The translations under genes were made by a program, and so were the position numbers. 64,000 nt of DNA from Luzula sylvatica (Eukaryota > Streptophyta > Magnoliopsida > Poales > Juncaceae): contig OX326956.1 of assembly GCA_946800325.1 (NCBI GenBank), forward strand, positions 49,957,052-50,021,051, written 5' to 3'. This document shows positions 12,201-22,644 of the stretch, one piece after another; position 1 is the first letter of the stretch, and each line of letters opens with the position of its first letter. The notes under the pieces were generated by a model. The model did not search any database. It was not told where the DNA came from and worked only from the letters and a program-made list of their open reading frames with translations.

Positions 12201-12347
12201 TCATCATACCCGATTGGAATGGGAGCTGTTCCTATAGTTATTACGTCCGAGGTACTCACTTCACGCATCATTTTCTACTGTCTCTCTTTATTGTCGTTAC
12301 ATAAAAACATATTCTAAACTTGGTGTATAATTTGCAGATATTTTCAA

Positions 12348-12350
12348 TCA
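12348..12350. repeat. 3-bp target-site duplication (TCA), left copy
   Basis: TCA precedes the element and is repeated at 16474-16476. Removing the element with one copy yields IFS-I-NVKATAGS in frame, as in ERD6-like proteins, which fixes the boundaries. Confidence 0.85.
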
Positions 12351-12660
12351 GTGCATGTTTGGATGACCGTATTATAAATTACATGAAGTAAATTAACTTA
12401 CCGCAAGTCGACTTTCCGGAATTGTGTTTCAAGTTTTAATGTTTGGATTCACGAAAGTGAAACTACTGGATTATATTTTTTTATGTTTGGGTTGACGTAA
12501 TTGAATTATGAAATTTGAAAATTTATTTGACATAAATTTTTAATTTAACGAAAAAACTAATAATCATTCAAAACATAATCATAAATAAATTATACCATCA
12601 CATTACAATAAATAAATAAAAAAACTCTTACATAATCAATTCCATATCACAACTTATCAC

Positions 12661-13690
12661 CTACTCCGATGTTCTCATCGCGTAATTATCAATCCAATCC
12701 TCTTGAAGAGTAGAATTGAACTTCAAGAACATACGGGCAATATCTTTATTTATTACTAGATATTGACATACCGATGACAATAATTGCAACGGAAATTTAT
12801 CTTGCATGCTCATGACGGCATCGATTATCATACCCGCAAAATCAAGTTCTTTGTCTCTATCCATTGCATCGGCAATGCGCGTAATGCTCTTAGCTACATG
12901 AGCAACCTCGTCTAGGAGAGGATCATCTCTCTTTCTCTTTTTTTTTCCATTGTTTGTAGCCGTCAAATCTCTCCTTATCGATGAGGCGGAATTCAAAATT
13001 TGTGTTTCGAGTGGATTTCCTTGGGGACAACTTCCATTACTGATTGTATTGTTCTCAGTTTCAACGAAATATAAATTCTCCATTCCTATATCGTTCATGT
13101 CATTGGGGATTTGTATTGAAGATCTCTCCATCGGAGTACCAAGAGGAGGGGAAGCATGGTGCAAGGATTTTGCATATAGACCAGTTGCGGCATCATTCCC
13201 ACAAACTAGCGACATCTCTTCGAACATTTCAATCGGCTTGTTTATGAAAGGTTCATCCTTCGGATGTGCCTAAATATTTGAATTATGAAAACCAAGAAAC
13301 AAGTCAGAAAAGAAAAAAATCATCAACTCGATTATGTAATATGATATTCACCTTGATATATGTTGCGTATTCGTCCTCATCCATAACGATCTTCTTTTCG
13401 GTATCATTCCATCCAGTTCCGCTCATATCCATCAACCTTCTTATTTGATTCCATTTGCTTTTGAGAGTTCTAAGATGATTCGTGACGTTGTTTTCGGACA
13501 CTTGCACATTAAATTCGTTGTTTATTGCTTTAGCGGTAGCCGTGATTGCTTGGTTTTTGAACCCTTGACCCGATTTCATACCATTTCTTACTTGTTCCGT
13601 CATGAGCTTAAGATAAAAATTGCTCATATGTTTAGACCACCTAAAATTTGAGTTCGTTTTTTTTCCAATATTATCTGTAGTATTATCCAT
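12661..13690 (-). CDS. Myb/SANT-like DNA-binding protein of the PIF/Harbinger element
   Basis: The second protein of PIF/Harbinger elements, thought to bind subterminal DNA and help the transposase enter the nucleus. Two exons: 13690-13352 (start MDNTTDN) and 13269-12661, joined across an 82-bp GT-AG intron at phase 0, giving 315 aa. Residues of about 16-100 form a Myb/SANT-like domain with tryptophans in FRWSKHM and SKWNQIRRL and the motif GTGWNDTEKKIV. Exon 2 starts with the family motif AHPKDEPFINKPI. A basic run GKKKRKRDD (about residue 205) is a likely nuclear localisation signal. The C-terminal about 80 residues are helical and acidic. It lies downstream of the transposase in the same orientation. 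No stop or frameshift is visible. Confidence 0.85.
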
Positions 13691-14403
13691 CTACACGCAA
13701 AAATAGGACAAATACATGTTAAAACATGATAGAAACATTTACTTATGATAAAGCAAAAAAGAAACAAATATTTTAGATACAAAAGAAACATGATAAAAGG
13801 AAGAAATATTTACCACAGAAATAAAGCAAGAAGGCAAGGTCGAGTTGTATAGAGAACAAATGCTTGACCCATATTTGTTTATAAAGAGGAAGAATGATAA
13901 GCTTTGTGTACAGAAAAGATATGAAACCAAAATATTTCTTTAATGATATGCCTTCTATACATATACACATGATATTCTAGATACACATAATTTTTAGAAA
14001 TTTTAGATACACATGATATTCTTTCCCAAGTATATATTTCAAAAATCTTGTGTATCCCTCGATATTTATCTTGTATTGATGTTTTAGATATTTTAGATAC
14101 ACAAAATTTCTGAAATGACTTAAATAGATGAACTACCATATTTTAGATATTTTAAAATCGATTGGTAGCCTTGTATGACTTAAATAGATGAACAATTATA
14201 TTTTAGATATTTTAAAAATGATTCATACACAACATATATCAAAGTCAGAATTAAAATAGATTAAAGTATATAGGCCATAGCATATCAAAGTCAGAATAAA
14301 ATAGATGAACAAATTATTTCAAGTTCTACAAAAATTGAGAATACAAAGTCAGAATACAAAAAATGAGAATACAAAAATTGGAACAATTAAAATAGATTAA
14401 AAA
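13691..14403. repeat. AT-rich spacer between the two PIF genes with internal direct repeats
   Basis: Non-coding. Two copies of a unit of about 43 bp (TGACTTAAATAGATGAAC followed by ATATTTTAGATATTTTAAAA) lie at about 14115-14158 and 14176-14218, with an offset of about 61 bp. Further ATATTTTAGATAC-like motifs recur from 13960 to 14110. These may be recognition sites or simple slippage; the sequence does not decide. Confidence 0.5.
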
Positions 14404-15638
14404 TTAATGCCCATCCCTTTCCCACATTTGATCCATTATTTGATTTCTGATCGCTACCCATTCTCGAGTTTCATCTCTTGATTCGATCGAAGCGGTAGGC
14501 CCTCTATGATTTGTTGTTTCACTTTCACATTGTTCACTTGTCGGTACAAATGAATCGATGCCATCTTCTAGAATATAATTATGGATAATACAACATGCAA
14601 GAACAATATCCACTTGAGTACGATATCGAAAGAATGATCCAAAAGTAAGAATTTTGAAACGGTTCTTCAAAGCACCGAATGCACGTTCGATGCTAGTTCG
14701 TAAGGACGAATGCCTATGATTGAATAACTCCTTGTTATTTGTAGGGGGGTTATCAGAAAACTCTTTCAAATGATACCTCACCCCTCTAAACGGTGCAATG
14801 AAACCAGGACGTGTTGAGTAACCGGCATCAACCAAGAGATATTTTCCTATGAAAAAAAGATAATAAATAATTATGATATTTTGGGTCTAGTGTTGTTTAA
14901 ATACATGTATAGATTACCTTGAGGTATTTTCAATCCGTCATTTCTTTCAAGTGCGTTCCTTAAAATAAGAGAGTCGTGTGCGGAGCCTTCCCATCCGGCA
15001 AGTACGTACGTGAATCGAAGATCAAAATCCACGGCAGCTAAAACATTTTGGGAGGGGAAGCCCTTACGACCAAAATAAGGACCTTTATTGCCTCGCACAC
15101 TAGCACGTACATGTGTTCCATCTAAAGCCCCGATACAATCATCAAAGAACGGTGTGAACCTAGGATTTGAACTAATTACCCTATGCATGATTGCGGCAGG
15201 TGGTTTTATATAATTCAATTTTAGTTCTCCAATTGCATGGAGAACGTGACGAAAATGCCGACTAACGGTCTCCGTGGAGCGTACGAAATTTCTTGCAATA
15301 ACTCGAGTTCTCACACTATGAGCTATGACGTGCAGAAATATGGCCATTTGCTCCTCAAGTGTGACATGTAATGTGTCCCACATTAATTTCTTATTTTTCA
15401 TGATATCACATAATCCAAAAAAAGCACTTCTTCTCAATCGGGTCATCGCAACGCATCCAACATCGGACTCATGGATCACTCTTATTATGTACGAATTTCG
15501 GATGGAATGTCTTTTATCGATTATGTCCCTCGAAATTCTGCTTGCTTGTCCTCCTTGAATTTTTTTGAGAAGCATCGAAACGATTAAACCTCCCACTAAA
15601 GCACTTAAAGCAGCCGCACGTTGGTCTTCGATTGACAT
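14404..15638 (-). CDS. PIF/Harbinger DDE transposase (HARBI1-like)
   Basis: Catalyses cut-and-paste movement of the element. Exon 1 is 15638-14918 and exon 2 is 14846-14404, joined across a 71-bp GT-AG intron at phase 1 (PQ-G-KYLLVDAGY), giving 387 aa. The N-terminal part (residues 50-150) contains the helix-turn-helix-like segment LRRSAFFGLCDIM...VTLEEQMAIFLHVIAHSVRTR. The DDE_Tnp_4 nuclease follows: first Asp in CIGALDGTHV (about residue 173), second Asp in the block VDFDLRFTYVLAGWEGSAHD (about 205-225), and Glu in RTSIERAFGALKNRFKIL (about 300). Length and motif spacing are normal, with no internal stop, so it could be active. A tail of acidic and polar residues ends in MDQMWERDGH. Confidence 0.92.
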
Positions 15639-15989
15639 TTTGACAACCTATACAAATCACAAAAATTAATCAAAAATTAATCTTTTTTTTGGATCACAAT
15701 TGACTGGTACCAAACTTGACTGGTACCGAACTTCAAACCTGGTAATTTCTGATAATTAATCAAAAATTAACCAAAATTAACCAAACTTAATCAAAAAACT
15801 GATACCAAAATTCATATAAAAAATTCTGATAATACCCAATTCAAACCTGGTCCAAGTTTTATTTCTAATAATACCCAATTCATAAAACTTGTACGGCCCA
15901 ATTTCTGATAATACCCAATTTCTGTCCGAGAATTATCCCCAAAACCCCTAATTGAAAGCCCTAATTCAAGATCTGTTGACTTATCCCAA

Positions 15990-16275
15990 AACCTCTGAGT
16001 GCTGTACGAAGAGAAAAAAACCTGTGCTAGGACGGAGGACGGAGGATGAAGAGAACCTCCTGTGCTGTACGAAGAGAGGGCTAGAGCAGACTCTCCCGCC
16101 AAGTTAGGACGGAGGACGATCCTGTGCTAGGACGGAGGACGATCGAGTGGTGATCCTGTACGAAGAGAGGGCTAGAGCATACCTCCTGTGCTAGGACGGC
16201 GGACGATCCTGTGCTGTACGAAGAGGACGAGCGAAGAGAGAACGATCGAGTGGTGATTTCAGGCTCTCCCGCCAA
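15990..16275. repeat. GC-rich subterminal repeat cluster of the PIF element
   Basis: Between the transposase start and the right end the AT-rich element turns GC-rich. It contains overlapping direct repeats of GTACGAAGAG (five or so copies), CTGTGCTAGGACGG(A/C)GGACGATC (several) and CTCTCCCGCCAAGTT (two). Such clusters are typical transposase-binding subterminal repeats. Small open frames over this region (for example 16081-16449 minus) are products of the repeats. Confidence 0.65.
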
Positions 16276-16473
16276 GTTGAGGGTAGGTTGTAAATGTGAT
16301 GTAACTCCACCGCTCGTAAATTTGAGGGGAAGTCCACTTGCAGGAGAAGAGGGTGAGAACGTAATCCGAGTTACAGTAATTTCATAAATTACATCAAACC
16401 AAACACCACAAAATCGCCTGATGCAGTAATTATACTTACTAACCGCCATATTTACAGCAAAACAAACAGCCCC

Positions 16474-16476
16474 TCA
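16474..16476. repeat. 3-bp target-site duplication (TCA), right copy
   Basis: Second TCA copy; exon 17 of the ERD6-like gene resumes at 16477 with ATGTAAAAGC, read as (A)AT GTA AAA GCA in the uninterrupted frame. Confidence 0.85.
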
Positions 16477-16822
16477 ATGTAAAAGCAACTGCGGGAAGTC
16501 TAGTTACTCTGGTGAACTGGATCTTTTCCTTCGCAGTATCCATTTCCTTCGCTTCCATCATGGACTGGAGTTCTGCTTGTACGGTCTCATATCATTTTAA
16601 AAATATAATTTCTTTTCATTGTATCTTTTAGGATATATTTTGATCTTTTCTTTCGAGACTTGACTCAATGTTCAATTTATCTTTTTTGGTACGTTTGATT
16701 TTGTAGGTGCTTTTTTTGTGTTCTCCATAGCTAGTCTGATAACCATATTGTTTGTGATCACTACTGTACCGGAGACGAAGGGAAGAACTTTAGAAGAGAT
16801 CCAAGAATCATTAAATACTTAA

Positions 16823-17187
16823 TTCTAACTAGATTAAATATTTAACCTCCAAGAATAATGTAGTAACATGAGGGGTAATTTGAGAATAGTGGATATCTCG
16901 GTAGGAAAGTATGCGTGTGTTGTCGATGGTGGACAGTAATGAGAAATAATAGAGGAAAATGTTTCGATTTACCCAAATATTTTCGAATGCTTTATGCATA
17001 CTATATTTGTGTTCATCAATGTCGTGTAATGTCGTTATATTTCCAATATTTTTACTCAGTTTGATAAAATTGACTAGCAGTTCTAATAATTCTTTCATTG
17101 TCTTTTATTTTGGGAGAATAAAATATAAATGGCATTTTTACATAGATAAATTGAATGTTGGATTGTGTAAGCAAATAGTTAAAAAAT
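16823..17187. other. 3' flank of ERD6-like gene
   Basis: About 365 bp of AT-rich DNA between the transporter stop and the first satellite monomer. I see no gene; short open frames on both strands lack coding character. Confidence 0.5.
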
Positions 17188-18010
17188 TTGATGTCTAAAA
17201 TGAGCAAAATACTCAGTTTTCATATTTTCCGGAAAAAACTTCGTAATTGAAGCTAACACAAACAAATTCAAAAAATACAAAAAAATGAAATCCGACACCT
17301 TAAAAAAATAATTCATAATATTTTTCTAAAAAAATTCCACAATCGTTGTTTAAAACGAGAAAAACACTTAATTTTCATGTTTTCTTCAAAAATTCCGTAA
17401 TTGAAGACTAACAAAATCAAATTTCAATTGTTTTGAAAAATTTCGCAACAATGCAAAAAACTGGAGTCTAACACCTTAAACAAATTAATTTATAATTTCT
17501 TCCAAAAATTTCAAAATTAATGTCTAAAACGAGTAAATTATGTATTTTCATGTTTTACTAAAAAAAAAAAATCTTATAATTGAAGACTAACACGAGCAAA
17601 TTTCTATTTTTTTTTCTTATTTAAAAAAAAATGCAAAAGATGCAACTTAAAAAAAAATTATAATATTTTTCTATAAATGCCAAAATAGATGTCTAAAACG
17701 AACAAAATACATAGTTCTCCTGTTTTTTTTTCTCAAATTTTTTTGTAATTAAAGACTAAAACAACTAAATTTCTATTTTTTTAAAAAATATTCAAACAAT
17801 CAAGTTTAACACCTGCAAAAAAATGACCATATTTTTTTAGAAAATGCAAAAACATATTTCTACAACGAGAAAATACTAAATTTTCATGTTTTTTTTTAAA
17901 ACACCGAAATTGGAGACTAAACATGCAAATTTTTAATTATTTCAAAAAAATTGCTAAAATTCAAAAAGTAAAATATAACACCTGCAAACAAAATCAATTA
18001 TCATTTTTTC
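17188..18010 (-). repeat. Satellite subfamily A block, inverted relative to the main array
   Basis: About five diverged monomers, period roughly 157-173 bp, recognised by the recurring units GTCTAAAACGAGCAAAATAC, TTTTCATGTTTT, GTAATTGAAGACTAAC and CAAATTTCTATTTTTT. These are the reverse complements of the units in the 25.7-29.5 kb block (CTCGTTTTAGACATC, GTTAGTCTTCAATTAC), so the two blocks are the same satellite in opposite orientation. Confidence 0.85.
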
Positions 18011-18300
18011 TCTCATTCAAAATCGTGCATGAGCCTTTTCATCAATGGATTCCTGACGTATACGAAGGAGTGCAGTTCGTTCGACAAATTCCTACCTGAT
18101 CTATATATATCTCTGAGATGTTTGGATTTTGCAAAACTACATAGACATGCAAAAGAAAAATACTATCCCACACGGACCAAGACATCACTTTGAAGTGGAT
18201 CGTGATCTTTTTGTTCAAATACTAATTAAGGTGAAGCAGGGTCAGGAACAACAAATCTCTTGATAATAAGTTGTTTCTCGCTGGGTTCGACGTTCACGAA
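18011..18300. other. Non-satellite segment inserted in the inverted satellite block
   Basis: A stretch of about 290 bp of more balanced composition interrupts the satellite, which resumes at about 18301. On the minus strand a short open stretch (RFVNVEPSEKQLIIKRFVV..., about 18303-18229) and another (SNELHSFVYVRNPLMKRLMH, about 18090-18025) look protein-like. I do not recognise them. This may be a fragment of a gene or transposon. Confidence 0.4.
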
Positions 18301-18538
18301 GCGAAAAATACCAAAATTGATGTCTAAAACGATCAAAATACTCAATTTTCATGTTTTGCTCAAACATATAAGTAATTGAAAACTAATACAATCATTTTTT
18401 TTTTCAAAAAGTAAAAAAAAATGCAAAAGATGAAGTCTATTAAAAAACAAATTTTTTAATAATTTTCTAAACAATGCTGAAATTCATGTTTAAAACGGAC
18501 AAAATACTCAGTTTGTATGTTTTACTGAAAATACCAAT
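18301..18538 (-). repeat. Satellite subfamily A, inverted block, second part
   Basis: About one and a half monomers with the same reverse-oriented units (GATGTCTAAAACGATCAAAA at about 18319, a related unit at about 18486). The block ends abruptly at about 18538. Confidence 0.75.
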
Positions 18539-18801
18539 CGATGCGAGGCACCGACACTGATGTCACAGGAAAGACCACCATCTTTTTGAAGAATCAAGAA
18601 TCTTGGGCCGCATCATTCGGTGAGAACGAGAGGCCCAAGCAGTGCGAGGCACCAAATCCGAATCGAATCCATGCAACAAGTCGAGATCGAGCACCAAAGT
18701 CCAAACTTGGTAGTGTAAATATGATATTTTGGAGGGTAAATATGTATTTTTTATTTTTAGAAGGGTAAATATGATATTTTGGAGGGTAAATATGTATTTT
18801 T
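18539..18801. repeat. Unassigned spacer with short direct repeats
   Basis: A 160-bp segment of moderate GC is followed by two direct copies of a unit of about 38 bp (GGGTAAATATGATATTTTGG then AGGGTAAATATGTATTTT) at about 18713-18750 and 18764-18801. Similar GATAAATATGATATTTT sequence recurs at about 20672-20745, on the other side of the Copia-like remnant, so that remnant probably inserted into this repeat. Confidence 0.5.
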
Positions 18802-19257
18802 ACCCGAAAACTATCAAAATCTTGTTCGAATCCCATGAATTTGGTTCTATTCATTTGATTGATTCCTTAACAAATATATATTAGAGCACACCACATTCTA
18901 TTTGCATTTAAACAACCATCAATAATCCCGAACAAAGAATTAATCATTTTTGTGAAAATAGTATTTTGAGCACAAACATCTAAAAGCATATTATCCTCGG
19001 TTGCTTTAGTAATCTTATTTGCATCATCCTTAAGAATCTCATATTTCTCTTCTACGATTTTACGAAGTCCTTGAAGAGTGAGCGAGTTTGTCATGCATTT
19101 CTTCTGAAGATTCCATTTTTATCGTCCAATTTGTCGGGATAAGTAATTTGGAATCTATTTGAAAATTGGAAGTCATTGATTGTGTTTGCATTCATTTTGA
19201 TTGAATACAAGTTCTTTATACTTAGAATCGGTTAATATTCCCGTTCTAATACCAATT
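18802..19257 (-). pseudogene. Copia-like gag fragment with primer-binding site
   Basis: On the minus strand, TTGGTATTAGAAC (about 19257-19244) resembles a decayed initiator-tRNA-Met primer site (TGGTATCAGAGC), placed just inside an LTR end. A reading frame follows with a gag-like start (MNANTINDFQFSNRFQ..., about 19190). In another frame (19094-18867) lies NSLTLQGLRKIVEEKYEIL, then AQNTIFTKMINSLFG and NANRMWCAL, matching the layout of the plant Copia gag N-terminal region (QGLWxIVExGY..., then an IF..I...AKEAW-type segment). It is frameshifted and truncated at about 18880; pol is absent. Confidence 0.6.
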
Positions 19258-19259
19258 GT

Positions 19260-20655
19260 TGTTTCTGAATGATCTAGAGGAGGATGAATAGATAATAATA
19301 ATGGCTTAGTTCCTATTTTCGACTTTTAGTAATATTCAATTTGGTGATGTTTTGTTAATTAACTAGTAATTGAAATAGTGCGGAAAGTAGTTAACAAAGA
19401 GAAACAATACCAAACAAACCAAATTGATGCACAATATGATTACGGAGTTCGGTAGAAAGTTCTTATTTTAACTCTACTTTACTTGCTAGTAGACCGAATC
19501 AACATTCACAAGTACATACATCTCCGAAGATGCCGTACAGACAACTTGCGTCTTTTAGACATTCTATTCATTTTCCCGAATGAATGAATTACAATGTTTT
19601 CACATTCGATTTACAACATTCTATCGATGTGGATTAGACTTTCACAGTGAAATAATCGATAGCCTAACACAAAATGGTAAGAAGACCTAACGAACCTAAA
19701 CTAACGGATTTGGCCACACGAGTTGGAATATTGCTTTGAAGATTTGGAAGAGAATGCATTTGATCTCTATAACATCTTGATTGAATTTGAGCTCTAACAA
19801 CGACTCTTTTTTTTGTTTTGCTTAGAATAATTTGAATGAATAGTTAGAGAGAAAAATGTTATATATGTGGTATCTATAAAAGTATGATACACATCTCAAA
19901 ATCTTGTTTGACATCACATTCGTTTAAATGCAGGTGAGCTTCGTTTAAATGAAGTCCCATCAAACTAGCCGTTGTAATTTGAAATCACGACTTTTCATAC
20001 TATGCGTTTAAACGTATATTCAAGTTTCTAGGGTTTTAGGTCACTTACGTTCAAAAGAATGTGAGATTTGTTTCAACGCTATTTGATTTTTTTTGTTTCA
20101 TTTAGCCTCCGTGACTGAAACACTCATTCTTCCTTTAAACGCATGACCATTCGTTTGAGCGTTTTGTCATTCGTTTGAACGTATCAGTCATTCGTTTAAA
20201 AGCACACTATATGTTTTGATGCCAATAGCTTCTATGGCAAAACATTAATTATCATTTAGACATATATGATATTCGTTTACACGTGTGATATTCGTTTGAA
20301 CGTACGAATCATTTGTTTGAACGATAATGTAACTTATGCTGATTTTGCAACTGGTAAGTTACTAGCTTGGGAATTTTATGATTTTTTAATAATTAATTGA
20401 GATTTAATTTAATCAAAGATAAGTTTTGGATGACCTCAAGATCATGTATTTGTAGTGCGTTATCCCAACTCATGGAATTTACTCTTGTGATCTTGAATAT
20501 ACGTTTTCGTTCGTCTTCAATGATCTTCATTTTAGCTCTTGGGTCTTGTGTAGATGTAGATTGATTTATCTCCTAAATGATATTTTAAACACTTAAACAA
20601 ATCGTTAGTATTATTGGTTTTATTTTGAAACAATAAAATATAATTTAAACCAACA
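19260..20655 (-). mobile_element. LTR of the Copia-like remnant
   Basis: A sequence of about 1.4 kb starting TGTTTCTGAATG and ending TTTAAACCAACA on the plus strand, i.e. with TG...CA ends on either strand, and lying directly next to the primer-site-like sequence. It has no long open frame. Its middle (19918-20325) carries about eleven copies of a CGTTTGAACG-type motif (separate entry). Only one LTR is present in the window, so its ends are inferred from TG/CA plus the primer site. Confidence 0.6.
19918..20325. repeat. Array of ATTCGTTTGAACG-type palindromic motifs in LTR
   Basis: Copies of CGTT-TG-AACG and variants (TTCGTTTAAATG, GCGTTTAAACGTA, ATTCGTTTGAGCG, ATTCGTTTACACG) occur near 19919, 19940, 20004, 20047, 20132, 20148, 20169, 20189, 20271, 20290 and 20311. 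Spacing is irregular (about 16-85 bp). Confidence 0.75.
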
Positions 20656-20893
20656 GTATTTTTTATTTATGAGAGGATAAATATGATATTTTAATTTAAA
20701 AAAAGATAAATACATAATTTTAAGTTTTAAAAAGAATAAATATGTAAATTTTCCTTGAAAAATAAATCAACCTGAAAAACAACAATAATAAGTGGACTCT
20801 TTTTGATAGATAAACACATTACAAGGGACTTATCTGCATAAACTTCCAGGAGGCGAAGAGATCCGATCTTTCTTTACATCGATAGCGCATACC

Positions 20894-22250
20894 ATGGAGA
20901 AGGTCAAGGGCACGGCAAGGCGATGGGCGGTCGATTTTTCCGACTCGTCCTCCTCTTCATCTTCGCACTCTGCCGTATCTGATCCTCCTGGCTTCGCTCG
21001 ATCTGTTCCCGAACTCGTACTCTCTCTTTCTCATGAATCTCGTTGATTGTTTCGGGTTGATTTTGTTTTTTTCTTGGGTTAGTGTATGCAGTAGATTTTG
21101 GCTAGATTGGTGTGAATTCACAAGCTTGACACAAATTTGGGTTATTATATGAGAATTATTTTGTTCCTTATAGCATTTATAGACAATTTAGTTGTAAGTT
21201 GTTAATTAACCCCTTATTGAGGCATAATTGTCGAATTGAAATTACCTTTGTGCCATTGGATCTTAACTGCATAATTTGTGGTTTCACTAAAATTAACCAA
21301 CCCAAATGAAGCCTCAATTTAATCCCTTTTAGCCTTTGGTGATGCAAAAGCTTAAACCTAATCCTACTTGTTTGTTACCCCTTTATTTATTTGTTCGTCT
21401 TTCTTTTTCTTCTCAGGATGAAGCAAGTGGATCGCGTCAAAAGAAGGAAGCCGAGGCTGCTTGGAAGAGTCAGGTAAAATTTCTCTCATTCTTCCATTTC
21501 CTACTTCTTTGACAAACAAAAAACTTCTAAGTTAATATCTTGGTATTGTTTTGTTTCTTTGTTTGGATGAAAAGAAAGCAATGGAGGTGGCTCAAGCACC
21601 GTTCAAGAACTTAATGATGATGGGGTTTATGATGTGGATGGCTGGAAGCACGGTCCATTTATTCAGTATTGGCATCACCTTCTCGGCTCTCTTGCAACCC
21701 ATTAATGCCCTCCGTAGTGTTGGCAAAGGTTCCGTCATTTTTTTACAAATACCCCCCTTAACTTTTTGGATATCCTAAAGGATCCCTAAAATTTTAACTT
21801 TCTAATGTGGACTCGCAGTGTTTGAACCGTACAAAGATCCCAAGGTGGATCTACTGTCAGCAAAGCTGTTGTTTATTGCCCTTAATCTTGCTGGCCTTAT
21901 TTTGGGTGTCTGGAAGGTAATTAATTAATTTACTCTCTTTAACTATTAACTATTATTGTATCAAATTTGCATTTAAACCTCCTAAAACTTAGAATTGTCA
22001 CATTGAATATCTTAAAAACATTTTTATCTGACAGCTCAACACACTGGGTCTCCTTCCAACTCATGCGTCAGATTGGGTCTCGTCCCTCCCTCCTGCTAGG
22101 GTTTGTTTTTTTTGTTTACTTATTTTTTTCTTGCTTATTTCTCCTTAATTATCTCGTATATTGCTTGCATATTAATTTTATATCATGTTGCCCATGATAA
22201 TTTTTTTTCAGGAGGTTGAATTTGCAAGTGGAGGTGTAACATTCTATTGA
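20894..22250 (+). CDS. EMC4: ER membrane protein complex subunit 4 (EMC4/TMEM85 family)
   Basis: EMC4 is a subunit of the ER membrane insertase that places tail-anchored and some multi-pass proteins into the ER membrane. Exons: 20894-21016, 21417-21473, 21575-21728, 21819-21916, 22035-22100, 22212-22250; all GT-AG, 178 aa, the normal size for plant EMC4. The N-terminus (MEKVKGTARRWAVDFSD, then a serine run) is cytosolic and charged. The conserved core is KNLMMMGFMMWMAGSTVHLF with FSIGITFSALLQPINAL, then a second hydrophobic segment LLFIALNLAGLILGVWKLN and LGLLPTHASDW, and a short tail ending GGVTFY. The start is the first ATG in frame (ACCATGG). No damage is visible. It is a single-gene island between the Copia-like remnant and a PIF element. 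Confidence 0.95.
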
Positions 22251-22644
22251 TGCATAATATAACTCTCTGCTTATGCTGAAATGTTTGGAGCGGTTTTCTG
22301 ATGTAATACATCCAAACAAGAACAAAGTCTAGTTTTATTCATGCATTTTTTCTTTTTGTTATTTGGGTTCTTCTATTCTGGAGGACTAAAGCTGTACCAG
22401 GCTAGTTTATTATTGATTATTTACTGAAAACTAGTTTTATTTGTATTAGTTGTGACATTAGTAAGAGAACCTAGATAAAGGCAATTATCCTAAGCTGTAC
22501 ATGGGGCCTTGTAGAGTTGTAGTTCCGTTGCATGGTTTGATCTTGTTGTCAAGGAGGCCATATACTCTGCAAACTTATGCTTGAATACTATTTTTGTACG
22601 TGGAACTAAATGACCGCCAATAATAGATTTACAGTCAGAAATAC
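22251..22644. other. 3' flank of EMC4
   Basis: About 390 bp of AT-rich DNA between the EMC4 stop and the second PIF element, presumably the 3' UTR and intergenic DNA. No further gene is seen. Confidence 0.5.

Larger units (their letters stand above)
12351..16473 (-). mobile_element. PIF/Harbinger DNA transposon, apparently autonomous
   Basis: A 4123-bp element carrying both genes typical of the superfamily (DDE transposase and Myb/SANT-like protein), both on the minus strand and both intact once their short introns are removed. The ends are imperfect inverted repeats: left GTGCATGTTTGGATG, right (reverse complement) GGGGCTGTTTGTTTTG. Left subterminal copies of the end motif occur at about 12437 and 12480 (ATGTTTGGRTT). 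The 3-bp TCA duplication fits the 3-bp duplications of this group, although TWA is more usual. It splits exon 17 of the ERD6-like gene. Confidence 0.92.
9248..16822 (+). pseudogene. ERD6-like sugar transporter (MFS), exon 17 interrupted by a PIF/Harbinger element
   Basis: Facilitators of this family move monosaccharides across the tonoplast. Exons: 9248-9403, 9530-9592, 9669-9758, 9878-9937, 10034-10099, 10189-10254, 10502-10577, 10725-10789, 10879-10971, 11047-11127, 11288-11372, 11454-11497, 11620-11682, 11744-11803, 11897-11950, 12192-12251, 12338-12350 plus 16477-16578 (split exon 17), and 16707-16822. Without the insert they sum to 1413 bp (470 aa), the usual family length, with every phase consistent. 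Motifs: GKLADFTGRKM (loop 2-3), PESPRWL after helix 6, DKIGRRTLLL (loop 8-9) and PETKGRTLEEIQ at the C-terminus; the N-terminus is short and cytosolic. Read through the insert, the frame stops at 12389-12391, losing about the last quarter of the protein. Intron 14 has a GC-AG boundary (donor AAG/GCGAGT). All other splice sites look good, so the break is probably young. Confidence 0.9.

Noticed and set aside
16081..16449. 122-codon frame at the right end of the PIF element
   Set aside because: It lies over subterminal direct repeats and has a Ser-rich, repeat-derived composition.
18541..18768. 75-codon plus-strand frame after the inverted satellite
   Set aside because: No recognisable motif; its end runs into simple AAATATG repeats.
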